Notes: a model not told the origin generated them from the sequence alone. Counted from the first letter of the stretch, positions 28,937-38,029 are shown. The stretch: DNA of 64,000 nt from Streptococcus gallinaceus (GCF_024170225.1 NZ_JALJXU010000002.1:62001-126000); one strand, 5' to 3'. Translations and numbers: made by a program.

Positions 28937-29791
28937 ATGAACCATTTATTAGCAACCTTCATCGTCGGTCTTGTGACGGATGAAAATGACCAATTTTATT
29001 TTATTCAAAAAGAAGGCTTCACCTTTGCCTTGGCAAAAGAAGAAGGGCAGCACAAGCTAGGTGAGTCTGTTAAAGGCTTTGCTTACTTGGATATGAAGCA
29101 AAAACCACGTTTGACGACCAAAGATGTGACGGCAACCCAAGAAACCTTTGGTTGGGGAACAGTGACGGATGTCCGTAAAGACTTGGGTGTGTTCTTGGAT
29201 ACTGGATTGCCGGACAAGGAAGTCGTTGTGTCTCTCGACATTCTCCCAGAAATAAAGGAATTATGGCCTAAAAAAGGCGACCAACTCTATGTTCGTTACA
29301 GCATAGATAAGAAAGATCGTATTTGGGCGCTTCCAGCATTTCAAGAAGAATTCCAAAAGATGGCGGGACCTGCCTATGACAATATGCAAAACCAAAATGT
29401 TAAAGCCATCGTTTTCCGTCTGAAAATGAACGGCACCTTTGTCTATCTGCCAGACAACAATATGCTAGGCTTCATTCATCCAAATGAACGCTATGCAGAA
29501 CCGCGTTTGGGACAGGTGCTAGATGCGCGTGTCATTGGCTACCGTGCCGTAGACCGTACCCTCAATCTCTCTCTCAAACCGCGCTCTTTTGAGATGCTGG
29601 AAAATGATGCGCAGATGATTTTGACCTACTTGGAAAGCAATGGCGGCTTTATGACCTTGAACGATAAGTCTTCTCCAGCAGACATCAAGGCAACCTTTGG
29701 CTTGTCAAAAGGTCAATTTAAAAAAGCCCTTGGTGGGCTGATGAAGGCTAAGAAAATTAAGCAAGACCAGTTTGGGACAGAGCTCATCTAG
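28937..29791 (+). CDS. cvfB: CvfB family S1-domain RNA-binding protein
   Basis: 284 residues. Tandem S1/OB-like domains (about residues 1-210) precede a C-terminal winged helix (FGLSKGQFKKALGGLMK). The Staphylococcus aureus homologue controls virulence gene expression. It follows pyrH-frr as usual in streptococci. Its stop overlaps the stop of the convergent EVE gene. Confidence 0.9.
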   Translation: MNHLLATFIVGLVTDENDQFYFIQKEGFTFALAKEEGQHKLGESVKGFAYLDMKQKPRLTTKDVTATQETFGWGTVTDVRKDLGVFLDTGLPDKEVVVSLDILPEIKELWPKKGDQLYVRYSIDKKDRIWALPAFQEEFQKMAGPAYDNMQNQNVKAIVFRLKMNGTFVYLPDNNMLGFIHPNERYAEPRLGQVLDARVIGYRAVDRTLNLSLKPRSFEMLENDAQMILTYLESNGGFMTLNDKSSPADIKATFGLSKGQFKKALGGLMKAKKIKQDQFGTELI

Positions 29792-30207
29792 CCGTCTCGA
29801 CCAATCATGTATTTTCCAATATAGTTGAAAAATTCACGGGATACAGGGAAAAGCCCGTAGTGGAGTTGGCTGGCGTATTGTTTCCACTCGGGATGTTGTC
29901 GAGCATAGTCGATTGGACATTCGCGTACGATTGGTAGGTAGTCCATATCCTTTCGGAATGGATGAAAGGATTCGTTCATGTTTACTTTGTAGACGGTATC
30001 GTCTGTCAGTTGTCCCAGTGCGGTAAAGGCTTGATAGGCTTCTTTGGTTTGCATGGACAGCTTAGGGCTGTAGTAAATCAAGTAATCGCCCTTTTTCATC
30101 CTGCTGAGTGACGCCTTTTTCCCATGACCTACTTGGGAAAATCCGTCTTTGACAGCTAGGTCTACGTGTTCTTTTGAAACAACTCCAATCCAATAATTTA
30201 TAAACAT
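29788..30207 (-). CDS. EVE domain protein
   Basis: 139 residues with the PUA-like EVE fold: NYWIGVVSKEHV at the N-terminus, MKKGDYLIYYSPK and the C-terminal LHYGLFPVSREFF. EVE domains bind modified bases in RNA or DNA, and the HYG(L/H)F segment forms part of the pocket. It stands alone on the minus strand, sharing a CTAG stop overlap with cvfB. Specific ligand not predictable. Confidence 0.88.
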   Translation of the reverse strand: MFINYWIGVVSKEHVDLAVKDGFSQVGHGKKASLSRMKKGDYLIYYSPKLSMQTKEAYQAFTALGQLTDDTVYKVNMNESFHPFRKDMDYLPIVRECPIDYARQHPEWKQYASQLHYGLFPVSREFFNYIGKYMIGRDG

Positions 30208-30280
30208 TCCTTTGCTAGATTTTTATAGTATAGGAGTGTTTCATCAAAAATGCAATCAATTGCTAGAAATGAAGGTGTGT

Positions 30281-31201
30281 ATGCTCGTTTATATTGCAGG
30301 AAGCGGAGCCATGGGTTGTCGCTTTGGTTACCAATTGTCTAAAACCAACCATCGTGTGATTTTGCTGGATAACTGGGAAGATCATATCGCAGCTATTTCT
30401 GAAAATGGTCTTCAGGTGACGGGAGATGTTGAGGACTGTGTCCGTTTGCCGATTATGAAGCCAACTGAGGCGACAGAGATTGCGGATCTGATTATCCTCT
30501 TGCCTAAGGCTGACCAACTCCCTAAAATGTTGCAGGATATTCGGGGAATTATCGGTGAAAATACCAAGGTTCTCAGCCTTTTGAACGGACTGGGACATGC
30601 CACCACCATGCGTCGTTATCTGGCGCAGGAAAATATCATGGTCGGTGTGACCATTTGGTTAGCTGGTTTGAAAGGACCAGGACAGGCCTTTTTACAAGGA
30701 ACCGGCAGCCTTTCTGTCCAAAATATGGTGGGAGATGGGGATGCTGTTGCACCGCTTATTGAGATGTTTAACGAAGCGGGGCTGAATGCCTCTTATGACG
30801 ACAATGTTATTGAAGCCATCTGGCGCAAGGCCTGCGTCAATGGTGTGATGAATCCAACCTGTGCAGTTTTGGATTGTACCATTGGAGAGTTGTTTGGGAC
30901 AGAAGCAGGTCTCAATCTGGTCCAGCATATCTTTGATGAATTTATAGCCGTTGCCCAGTCTGAGGCAGAAGGGATTGACAAGCAAGCGATCTGGGCTTAT
31001 ATCATGGAGACTTCGAAAAAAGCTTCTAGCCACTATCCGTCTATGCACCAAGATTTGATTCAGCACAAGCGGCGCACGGAGATTGATTACCTGAATGGGG
31101 CTGTGGTCTTCAAAGGAAAACGGGCAGGCATTCCGACGCCTTATTGCCAAATGATAACCGATATGATTCACGCCAAAGAGGCCATGCTCGGTCTGCGTTA
31201 G
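30281..31201 (+). CDS. 2-dehydropantoate 2-reductase family (PanE/ApbA-like)
   Basis: About 307 residues from the ATG at 30281, which has aaggtg upstream and puts the NADPH-binding motif IAGSGAMGCRFG at residue 4; the longer frame to a TTG at 30212 has no ribosome site. Ketopantoate reductases make pantoate for CoA. The helical C-terminal domain has RKACVNGVMNPTCAVLDCTIGELF and the H-R-T-E-I-D-Y-L-N-G motif. Without other pan genes nearby, another 2-keto acid substrate is possible. Confidence 0.87.
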   Translation: MLVYIAGSGAMGCRFGYQLSKTNHRVILLDNWEDHIAAISENGLQVTGDVEDCVRLPIMKPTEATEIADLIILLPKADQLPKMLQDIRGIIGENTKVLSLLNGLGHATTMRRYLAQENIMVGVTIWLAGLKGPGQAFLQGTGSLSVQNMVGDGDAVAPLIEMFNEAGLNASYDDNVIEAIWRKACVNGVMNPTCAVLDCTIGELFGTEAGLNLVQHIFDEFIAVAQSEAEGIDKQAIWAYIMETSKKASSHYPSMHQDLIQHKRRTEIDYLNGAVVFKGKRAGIPTPYCQMITDMIHAKEAMLGLR

Positions 31202-31216
31202 ATTAGAAAGGACACT

Positions 31217-31432
31217 ATGCGCAAATCATTTTATAGCTGGCTCATGACCCAGCGTAATCCCAAGTCCAATGAGCCTCTGGCCATCTTGGCAGACCATGCT
31301 TTTGAGGATACCACCTTCCCCAAGCATACAGACGACTTCGATACAGTCAGCCGCTATCTGGAAGACCAAGCCAGTTTTGTCTTTAACTTAGGCCATTTTG
31401 ACCAGATTTGGGAAGAGTATTTGGGGCATTGA
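31217..31432 (+). CDS. YozE family (UPF0346) protein
   Basis: 71 residues, the family length. [17 protein letters not shown] and [16 protein letters not shown] are the conserved blocks; the fold is a SAM-like helical bundle. No function is established. It sits between the PanE-like gene and the NUDIX gene, separated from the latter by a single base. Confidence 0.92.
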   Translation: MRKSFYSWLMTQRNPKSNEPLAILADHAFEDTTFPKHTDDFDTVSRYLEDQASFVFNLGHFDQIWEEYLGH

Positions 31433-31433
31433 G

Positions 31434-31898
31434 ATGGATATTTCATTTAAAACGGAATCTGTACGTTTCAATCTTCGTGTAGCAGCAGTGATTCACCAAC
31501 AAGAAAGGTTGCTGGTGATTCGGGAAGAGAATGCTCCCTATGCCTACTTGCCAGGAGGTCGTGTGCACATGGGTGAGGATGCAGAAGCCGCTATTTTACG
31601 AGAAATAAAGGAAGAAATGGGGGAACAAGCCAAGATTGTTCGACCTCTTTGGTTGTCCCAAAATTTCTTTCGAGAAGAAGTCAGCGAGGAAGATTTCCAT
31701 GAATTGTGCTTGTATTTCCTTGTAGATGTACCTAATATCCGAAAATCTGACTTTACTGTTGTGGAAAAGGGACGCGAGAACCACTTTTTCTGGCTGGATT
31801 TTGACCAATTACAAGAGGACAGAGTCTATCCACAATTTATAAAAAAAGAAATAAAGCAATTACCAAGGGAATTGACCCTGAGAATAGCTCGAGACTGA
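31434..31898 (+). CDS. NUDIX hydrolase
   Basis: 154 residues from the ATG one base after the yozE stop; a longer frame from 31398 overlaps yozE and is less likely. The Nudix box begins GGRVHMGEDAEAAILREIKE and continues EMGE, matching GX5EX7REUXEEXGU. Hydrolyses a nucleoside diphosphate linked to another group; substrate unknown. Confidence 0.9.
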   Translation: MDISFKTESVRFNLRVAAVIHQQERLLVIREENAPYAYLPGGRVHMGEDAEAAILREIKEEMGEQAKIVRPLWLSQNFFREEVSEEDFHELCLYFLVDVPNIRKSDFTVVEKGRENHFFWLDFDQLQEDRVYPQFIKKEIKQLPRELTLRIARD

Positions 31899-31901
31899 TA
31901 A

Positions 31902-31926
31902 GAAATCCCCCCCCTTGGGGATTTTC
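31902..31926 (+). terminator. Terminator after the NUDIX gene
   Basis: gaaatcccc (31902-31910) pairs with ggggattttc around ccccct/t; the T tail is short. Confidence 0.75.
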
Positions 31927-31935
31927 TGCTATAAT
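31927..31935 (+). promoter_or_regulatory. Extended -10 promoter of phoH
   Basis: TGCTATAAT immediately after the preceding terminator, 32 bases before the phoH start. Confidence 0.65.
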
Positions 31936-31967
31936 GAAGCTAGAAATAAAAAAGGAAGAAATGAATA

Positions 31968-32960
31968 GTGCAAGATTTTTCGGTTGAGATTGCCTTGAGT
32001 CATCCAGATGATGTGCTGGCTCTGTTTGGGAGTAATGAGCGTCATCTGCGTTTAGTAGAGGAAAATTTAGGAGTTGTCATCCATGCGCGGACAGAACGGG
32101 TGCAGATTTTAGGGGATGATGAGGAGGCAGTCGAGCTGGCTCGCATCACGCTACAAGCTCTTTTGGTTCTTGTTAGTCGTGGGATGTTGGTCAATACTTC
32201 AGATGATGTGACAGCTCTCTCCATGGCTCAGGCGGGGACTATTGATAAGTTTGTAGCCCTCTATGAAGAAGAAATCATCAAGGACAACTATGGTAAGCCC
32301 ATTCGGGTCAAGACCTTGGGTCAAAAGGTCTATGTCGATAGCGTCAAAAAGCACGACGTGGTCTTTGGGATTGGTCCTGCGGGAACGGGGAAAACATTTT
32401 TAGCTGTGACCTTGGCAGTGACGGCTTTAAAACGAGGACAGGTCAAGCGCATTGTCCTGACGCGACCAGCTGTTGAGGCAGGTGAGAGTTTGGGCTTCCT
32501 ACCGGGGGATTTGAAAGAAAAAGTGGATCCTTACTTGCGTCCGGTTTATGATGCCCTGTATCAGATTTTGGGCAAGGAGCAGATGACGCGGCTCATGGAG
32601 CGTGAAATCATTGAGATTGCGCCCCTGGCTTACATGCGTGGGCGTACCTTGGACGATGCCTTTGTCATTCTGGATGAAGCGCAAAATACGACTATCATGC
32701 AGATGAAAATGTTTTTGACGCGGCTTGGTTTCAATTCGAAAATGATTGTCAACGGGGATACGAGTCAGATTGACCTACCACGCAATGTAAAATCAGGTTT
32801 GATTGATGCTCAGGAAAAATTACAAGCCATTCAGCAGATTGATTTTGTGCATTTTTCAGCTAAGGATGTGGTCCGGCACCCAGTGGTGGCTGAGATTATC
32901 AATGCTTATGAGCAGCCAGTTAGCGTAGCTGACCCCGAAGCTGTGACAGCAGAGAAATAA
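31968..32960 (+). CDS. phoH: PhoH-like ATPase
   Basis: 330 residues. Walker A GPAGTGKT is at residues 136-143, and the Walker B segment FVILDEAQNTT follows near residue 235. PhoH proteins are ATPases thought to act on RNA. The start is a GTG; an ATG at 31961 is in another frame. In many Firmicutes phoH sits near ybeY, dgkA and era; here those are 23 kb away. Confidence 0.93.
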   Translation: MQDFSVEIALSHPDDVLALFGSNERHLRLVEENLGVVIHARTERVQILGDDEEAVELARITLQALLVLVSRGMLVNTSDDVTALSMAQAGTIDKFVALYEEEIIKDNYGKPIRVKTLGQKVYVDSVKKHDVVFGIGPAGTGKTFLAVTLAVTALKRGQVKRIVLTRPAVEAGESLGFLPGDLKEKVDPYLRPVYDALYQILGKEQMTRLMEREIIEIAPLAYMRGRTLDDAFVILDEAQNTTIMQMKMFLTRLGFNSKMIVNGDTSQIDLPRNVKSGLIDAQEKLQAIQQIDFVHFSAKDVVRHPVVAEIINAYEQPVSVADPEAVTAEK

Positions 32961-32963
32961 ATC

Positions 32964-32992
32964 TTGTCATTAGGGATGGGATTTGATATAAT
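32964..32992 (+). promoter_or_regulatory. Strong promoter of the MFS exporter
   Basis: TTGTCA, 17-base spacer, TATAAT with an upstream TG (extended -10). Confidence 0.85.
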
Positions 32993-32999
32993 AGATTTC

Positions 33000-33087
33000 G
33001 TTCGGTTAATACGAACTACAATTTGTATTTTAATTCATAGAATTAAATGGGCCTAGGATAAATTTCTAGGTTCTTTATTATGTTTTT
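33000..33087 (+). promoter_or_regulatory. Structured leader with tandem hairpins before the MFS exporter
   Basis: Four back-to-back inverted repeats fill the leader: gttcg/cgaac (33000-33016), tacaa/ttgta (33017-33027), tttaattc/gaattaaa (33029-33047) and cctag/ctagg (33052-33070), the last followed by a T-rich stretch to 33087. The last hairpin is terminator-like. I do not recognise a known riboswitch class; an attenuator or cis-regulatory RNA is likely. Confidence 0.55.
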
Positions 33088-33110
33088 ACATTGATATTTA
33101 AGGAGGGAGT

Positions 33111-34454
33111 ATGACAGCTAAAAAATGGCATGTTGTACCAGCGATGATTGCAACAGCAATTTTGAGTTTTTGTGGTATTTTATTTGAAACGTCAATGAAT
33201 GTGACCTTTCCAACTCTCATGAAAGAGTTTGGAGTGGGAGCGACTGTCATTCAATGGGCGACAACGGGCAATCTGCTCGCCGTAGCGGCTACGGTGCCTC
33301 TATCGGCTTATCTGATTCGAAATTTTTCTGAGCGTCAGATTTTTATTATGGCGAATTCCCTTTTTCTCATGGGAGTAGTGGTAGATAGTTTTGCCTTTAA
33401 CTTGTCCTTACTCTTGATTGGGCGCGTGTTGCAGGGGATTGGCACGGGGCTGGCTCTGCCCTTGATGTACCATATCATTTTGCACTATGTGCCTGTAGAG
33501 AGACGGGGCTTTATGATGGGGATTGCGGCCATGACAACCTTGCTGGCGCCAGCTATTGGTCCGACCTATGGTGGCTTTGTTTTGGCGCATTTTGGCTGGC
33601 AAATGATTTTCGTGCTCTTGTTCCCAGTTTTGATTGGGTCCAGCATTGTCGGCTTATTGTCTATTCCAAGTGCAAAAGTGGAGATTACGGAGAAACTCAA
33701 TCTTCCAGCTTTCATTTCCTTGGGGATTGGGCTTGTCTTCCTGCTTTTATCCATTGAAAAATTATCTCTGATTTTCCTAGCGGCGGCTCTTTTAGGGCTT
33801 GTCATTTTCTATTATTTCAATCGGAAAAATCGTCTGCTTAACTTGGGTGTGTTTGGCAATCATGTATTTGTGGTCTTATTGTACGGCGTGTTTGCCTATC
33901 AGATTGTTCCCTTGGCCTTGTCATTCGTACTTCCCAACCATTTGCAACTGGTTTTGGGACAAAATTCGACGCAGGCAGGCATGTTCATGTTTCCTGGGGC
34001 GATTATCGTTGTTGCTATGTCACCAGTTTCAGGCTATTTATTTGATAAAGTCGGTTCGTTTAAGCCAATCCTGGCAGGCTTGGTGACAGTACTCGTCGGT
34101 TTATCAGCCATGTTCCTCTTTATAATGGGCAATTCTGTTTGGCTGTTATTGCTAGCGGATATTATTGTTAAGTTGGGAATGGGGATCGGAGCCAGCAACA
34201 TGGTGACTTCTGCTTTGACCAAACTTTCGAAAGAAGAATCTGCGGATGGAAATAGCGTGCTCAACACCTTCCAACAATTCGCAGGAGCCTTCGCAACGGC
34301 AGTGGCTTCACAGTTGTTTAGCCTAGGAGAAGCAACGGGCCTATCAAATGGTGCCAGTCTCGGTGGCCGAAATGCAGTGGTCTTTGTCATGATTACCGTG
34401 ATACTGGCTATGCTGGGGCTGATCTTTTTGAGACAGAAGAAAGAATTACGCTAG
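33111..34454 (+). CDS. MFS multidrug exporter (DHA2/EmrB-like)
   Basis: 447 residues with about 14 hydrophobic segments. The conserved motifs ETSMNVTFPTLMKEFGV in helix 1 and GRVLQGIGTGLALPLMY, together with LAPAIGPTYGGFVL (motif C, antiporter signature), mark a drug:proton antiporter of the DHA2 group. The ribosome site aaggaggg is strong. The long leader with a terminator-like hairpin suggests induction by a ligand or a translation inhibitor. Confidence 0.9.
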   Translation: MTAKKWHVVPAMIATAILSFCGILFETSMNVTFPTLMKEFGVGATVIQWATTGNLLAVAATVPLSAYLIRNFSERQIFIMANSLFLMGVVVDSFAFNLSLLLIGRVLQGIGTGLALPLMYHIILHYVPVERRGFMMGIAAMTTLLAPAIGPTYGGFVLAHFGWQMIFVLLFPVLIGSSIVGLLSIPSAKVEITEKLNLPAFISLGIGLVFLLLSIEKLSLIFLAAALLGLVIFYYFNRKNRLLNLGVFGNHVFVVLLYGVFAYQIVPLALSFVLPNHLQLVLGQNSTQAGMFMFPGAIIVVAMSPVSGYLFDKVGSFKPILAGLVTVLVGLSAMFLFIMGNSVWLLLLADIIVKLGMGIGASNMVTSALTKLSKEESADGNSVLNTFQQFAGAFATAVASQLFSLGEATGLSNGASLGGRNAVVFVMITVILAMLGLIFLRQKKELR

Positions 34455-34487
34455 AAATAAGTCTGGTTTTCCAGTCTTATTTTTTTA
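34455..34487 (+). terminator. Terminator after the MFS exporter
   Basis: aaataagtctgg pairs with ccagtcttattt (one T-T mismatch) around four T, followed by a T run. Confidence 0.9.
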
Positions 34488-34517
34488 TTGACAAAAATAG
34501 AGTACTTAAGATATAAT
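34488..34517 (+). promoter_or_regulatory. Promoter of tRNA-Thr
   Basis: TTGACA at 34488-34493, 18-base spacer, TATAAT at 34512-34517, ending 8 bases before the tRNA. Confidence 0.88.
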
Positions 34518-34525
34518 AGAAAAGC

Positions 34526-34598
34526 GCTGGTTTAGCTCAGTCGGTAGAGCGCATCCATGGTAAGGATGAGGTCGCCGGTTCAATCCCGGCAACTAGCA
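34526..34598 (+). tRNA. tRNA-Thr (anticodon GGT)
   Basis: A 73-base cloverleaf: acceptor arms gctggtt and aactagc, D arm with agctcagtcggtagagc, anticodon stem catcc/ggatg around atggtaa giving anticodon GGT, and T arm ccggttcaatcccgg. CCA is not encoded. It marks the left edge of an AT-rich, accessory-like stretch. Confidence 0.96.
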
Positions 34599-35163
34599 TA
34601 TTTAAGCAATTGGCGCATAAAATACTTTGGTAATTTTAAACTTCTTGACCAAGTTTGTCTTGTCTACCAAATATTGTGAATAATACTTTTTATTGTGTGT
34701 TTTAATATGAAGACAACATGCAGTTGGGCGCTACACCTCAATAGTGGGACATGAGAAAAACACTGTTATGAAACCAATTTCCTGAATTGAACGGGAGATT
34801 GGTTTTTAAAATGTCATTCAATCCTAGTTTCATTATAAAATGTGATGTAGTTCTTGATAATATTTGTTATACTACCGTTGTTGGTGACATGTTCACTTAT
34901 GTTTCACGTTATGGGGGCAGTGCAGTTGGGATGAAGTTTTGTTATAAATGTAATAAGATAATATACCAAAAATCTATGTTTCTTTAGGAACAAGTGTACC
35001 TAAAAAGCATTTGTTATGTTTTAAAATATCTGAACAGATTAGGGAATGCCTTTTGAATTGAAGGAAAGAGTAGTATAGAATTGCGCATAGACTAAGTCAT
35101 GAGGTTTTCATTTTATTTTATTTATGCTATATTAGATAAGACTAATTTTTTAGGAGAGTTGTA
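34599..35163. other. AT-rich intergenic region after tRNA-Thr
   Basis: No convincing gene. It holds inverted repeats: tttggta/taccaaa spanning about 34629-34673, and a terminator-like hairpin aaaccaat (34771-34778) with attggttt (34798-34805) plus T run. A TATATT box with TGC (35125-35133) lies before the next gene. Leftovers of decayed mobile DNA are possible. Confidence 0.4.
34771..34807 (+). terminator. Orphan terminator-like hairpin
   Basis: Outer stem of 8 bp plus inner tcc/gga pairing, followed by ttttt. No gene is visible upstream, so it may end a small RNA or a lost gene. Confidence 0.5.
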
Positions 35164-35946
35164 GTGAAACAATTACGATTAACAGGTTTACAATTAAAAA
35201 TAATTGCTCTAGTCGGTATGATTATTGATCATATAAACACCTATTTTGGTTATCAGTTAGGTTTTCCAGACTGGATAGGTTGGGTTGGTAGATTTGTAGC
35301 GCCTGTATTTCTATATTTATTAATGGAAGGATTTATTTACACCTCTAATCGGTCAAAGTATTTTCGACGTTTATATACTGGTGCGTTCGTGATGTTTTTG
35401 ATAAATTTTGCAAAAAATATTGTAACCAAACATTATTATCATCCAGTAACAAAGGAATTTGATGGTTTTATGCTGATAGAGGGAAATAATATTTTTCTAA
35501 CATTGATGTGTTTTTTCATTATTTTTTGCCTCGTTGAACGTTTTCAAAAAAATGAACGCAATAAGTGGAAATATCTTGTTTTGCTTTTTCCAATGGTAAT
35601 GGTCACTTGTTTTACAGAAGGAGGATTATACCTATTGCCTTTAGGACTTGTATTGGCATATTTTGGTAGTTCTAAAAACGCCACAATTTGGACATTGGCT
35701 ACGACTTCCTTATTATTGGCTATAAAAGCAGTTATTAATTATTATTCTTTTGGAGTTACTTATTCAAATCTATACCATTATTTAGCATTTGATAATCAAT
35801 TTATGCAGTGGTTAGCTGTTCCGCTTATTCTGGCTTATAATGGCGAGCGAGGAGGCAAAGGGAAACGCTGGGAAAAAGATTTATTCTATGTTATGTATCC
35901 AATGCATCTTATAGTTATTTATGTTATTAAAATCATTATTCAATAA
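35164..35946 (+). CDS. TraX family membrane protein
   Basis: 260 residues, about eight membrane segments, start GTG with ggagag upstream. LKIIALVGMIIDHI at the N-terminus and LILAYNGERGGKGKRW followed by VMYPMHLIVIYVI at the C-terminus match the TraX family (named for F-pilin acetylation). It is a full-length counterpart of the broken gene at 21994-22693, sharing the same start and end motifs but quite diverged. Base composition is AT-rich compared with the flanking core genes. Function in streptococci is unknown. Confidence 0.85.
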   Translation: MKQLRLTGLQLKIIALVGMIIDHINTYFGYQLGFPDWIGWVGRFVAPVFLYLLMEGFIYTSNRSKYFRRLYTGAFVMFLINFAKNIVTKHYYHPVTKEFDGFMLIEGNNIFLTLMCFFIIFCLVERFQKNERNKWKYLVLLFPMVMVTCFTEGGLYLLPLGLVLAYFGSSKNATIWTLATTSLLLAIKAVINYYSFGVTYSNLYHYLAFDNQFMQWLAVPLILAYNGERGGKGKRWEKDLFYVMYPMHLIVIYVIKIIIQ

Positions 35947-35981
35947 TTATTGAATAAATTCAGAAAAAGGAGAATATTGTT

Positions 35982-36977
35982 ATGATACTACATCTTTTTT
36001 GGGGTGTTCCTTTTCTTATATTTTTACTTCTTTTTATCGTTGATTCTCGTCATTTATTGAACGCTTATCTCTTTTTGATTTCCTTTATTTTATTTGTGAT
36101 TGTTCTTGCTGGTTATTTTGTTATTCAAGTGGAACGTTGGGATCAGCAATTAGCAATTGCGATTCTTATTTGGGGATTATTGTTGATTCCGTTAAGTATA
36201 GTTTTTTCTACTGTTTATCTATTTTTCAATGGAAAACAGATGTTAACATTTGAGGGACGACGATTTGCTAATCTTCTTTCTCTTTTTTATGGTGTTGTGA
36301 TTGTTTTGGTAATTTTATTGCATTTTTTACCAAGTTATTTTATTACAATGAAGCTCATAAATTTGGTAGATGCTCTATTGTTTTATGGAAGTTTCCTTTA
36401 CCTATCCTATATGATTTATGGTCTTGTCTATAATCTTTTTCCGATTACTTATCAACCAGATTACATTGTGGTACTGGGATCAGGTTTAATTGGAGATAAA
36501 ATTCCGCCACTTTTGGAGCAGCGCCTAGAAAAGGGGATCTTTTACTATGAAAAATTTGATAAAAGACCCAATATTATTGTTTCAGGAGGCCAAGGCAGTG
36601 ATGAGACTATTTCTGAAGCTCAAGCGATGGCTCAATATCTCTTAGCCAAGGGAATAAAACAGGAAAAACTTCTTGTTGAAAATAAATCCACAACAATGCT
36701 TGAGAATTTGACTTTTTCCAGAAGATTGGTTGTTGAAAAAATAAAGGGCACCCCTCGATTTTTAGTTGTAACCAATAGCTTTCATTCTTTACGAGCAGGA
36801 ATTTATATGAGAAAACTAGGACTAAAGGGTCGTAGTGTTGGTTCAAAAACAGCGTTTTACTACTTACCTAGCGCATGGCTACGAGAAACTATTGGGCTTG
36901 TTGTGATATATTGGAAATGGCATGTAGTAATTGTCGGCTTTTATTTAGCTTCATGGTTCATTTCATTTTTTGTTTAG
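35982..36977 (+). CDS. YdcF family (DUF218) membrane protein
   Basis: 331 residues. About five hydrophobic segments (residues 1-150) precede the DUF218 domain: YIVVLGSGLIGDKIPPLLEQRLE, NIIVSGGQGSDETISEAQAM and FLVVTNSFHSLRAGIYMRK. The domain occurs in SanA/ElyC-like proteins linked to envelope integrity. The ribosome site aaaggaga is good, and the gene follows traX by 35 bases, likely in one transcript. Confidence 0.88.
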   Translation: MILHLFWGVPFLIFLLLFIVDSRHLLNAYLFLISFILFVIVLAGYFVIQVERWDQQLAIAILIWGLLLIPLSIVFSTVYLFFNGKQMLTFEGRRFANLLSLFYGVVIVLVILLHFLPSYFITMKLINLVDALLFYGSFLYLSYMIYGLVYNLFPITYQPDYIVVLGSGLIGDKIPPLLEQRLEKGIFYYEKFDKRPNIIVSGGQGSDETISEAQAMAQYLLAKGIKQEKLLVENKSTTMLENLTFSRRLVVEKIKGTPRFLVVTNSFHSLRAGIYMRKLGLKGRSVGSKTAFYYLPSAWLRETIGLVVIYWKWHVVIVGFYLASWFISFFV

Positions 36978-37077
36978 ATAAGGAGAAAAGGCTTTCCTAG
37001 TTAATGTTAGTAGAGATAAAAAATTAAGTATGTGTATAGGAAAGGTAACAGGAACTTATCGAAAATAATTTCGCTTA

Positions 37078-37114
37078 AATAAAGAGCATACCTGTAGACA
37101 TCAAGATATGCTCT
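37078..37114 (-). terminator. Terminator of the secreted protease gene
   Basis: On the minus strand agagcata pairs with tatgctct over 8 bp (16-base loop), followed by ttattt. Confidence 0.75.
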
Positions 37115-37156
37115 AAAATAGGGGTTAAGCAAGTATATTTTGATTGTTAATAGAGA

Positions 37157-37927
37157 TTAATAAAATTCTACATTAAGAATACCATTTGGATCAAATAAAT
37201 TTATTTTTGTTTGTTCTGTAAATGGTGTAATAAGGAGTTTATTATTTTCTATAGCAGATGCAATACCAATAATTTGACCATCTACGATAATAGAAGACCC
37301 TGATTGTCCTTTGACTCCACTAATATTTGTTTCCAGCAAGCCGTCAGGGCGAATTTTAGTAATTTTTCCTGTTTCATATACCCATCGACCAGGAAGATTG
37401 ATTGTATTTGAAACAATGGTAAATTTTTTACCTCTTAACTGTCGAAGGTTACGGTAAACTCGTAATCGTACTTGACTGGTATTTATGTTTGAGGTTTCAG
37501 ATGATGGATCGGTAATTTTTACCAAAGCTATATCATTTACTCTATTCCAAGCGCCTGAATAAAATGGATAGATAATAAAGGGATTTTCACTGTTTGGAGA
37601 ACGATAAATATCGGAGCTGTTTGTATAAGTAGCAGGTAGATTGGCGCGAAGAGCACTTGCAGAAGTTGTTTCCTCAGATATATTTCCTGTCTGCTCATCG
37701 GCAATTCCATGTGCTACAGTTAATAGTATATTGGGGGCAATTAATGTTGCTGAACTTTTTTTGTAATTATTTTCGCCAACTGTAACCTGTAAGATATAGG
37801 ATAAATTATATGGCGATTGATTTGCTAGAGAAGTTCCTTCAATGGGTTTTGTAGCAGCTGCTGCATTTTCAAAGAAAGAGACCATTAAGCCTAGTACAAA
37901 CAAGATACGAAATATTTTTCTTTTCAT
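37157..37927 (-). CDS. Secreted trypsin-like serine protease (V8/glutamyl endopeptidase-like)
   Basis: 256 residues. A signal peptide (residues 1-24, ending NAAAA) precedes a chymotrypsin-fold domain. The catalytic triad is visible: His73 in LLTVAHGIA, Asp132 in RVNDIALVKI and Ser209 in KGQSGSSIIVDG. The pattern is closest to the S1B group of secreted Gram-positive proteases. No wall anchor is present, so it is released. A ribosome site (ggaggaaa) precedes the ATG. It lies in the AT-rich accessory stretch and is transcribed alone. Confidence 0.88.
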   Translation of the reverse strand: MKRKIFRILFVLGLMVSFFENAAAATKPIEGTSLANQSPYNLSYILQVTVGENNYKKSSATLIAPNILLTVAHGIADEQTGNISEETTSASALRANLPATYTNSSDIYRSPNSENPFIIYPFYSGAWNRVNDIALVKITDPSSETSNINTSQVRLRVYRNLRQLRGKKFTIVSNTINLPGRWVYETGKITKIRPDGLLETNISGVKGQSGSSIIVDGQIIGIASAIENNKLLITPFTEQTKINLFDPNGILNVEFY

Positions 37928-37986
37928 AGATATTTCCTCCAGAAATGTAATAGAGTACAGTTAATAACTTGCTTAGACCCAATTTT

Positions 37987-38015
37987 ATTATATAATTTTT
38001 TATGAAAATACACAA
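37987..38015 (-). promoter_or_regulatory. Promoter of the protease gene
   Basis: Minus strand TTGTGT (38015-38010), 17-base spacer, TATAAT (37992-37987). Confidence 0.55.
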
Positions 38016-38029
38016 ATTAAGATGAAGTG

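Noticed and set aside
34580..34598. tRNA-Thr 3' end as an attachment site
   Set aside because: No direct repeat of the tRNA end and no integrase gene seen in the window; kept only as a possible old integration site.
34787..34987. 66-codon frame after tRNA-Thr
   Set aside because: Starts at TTG inside a terminator-like hairpin, no ribosome site, no recognisable family.
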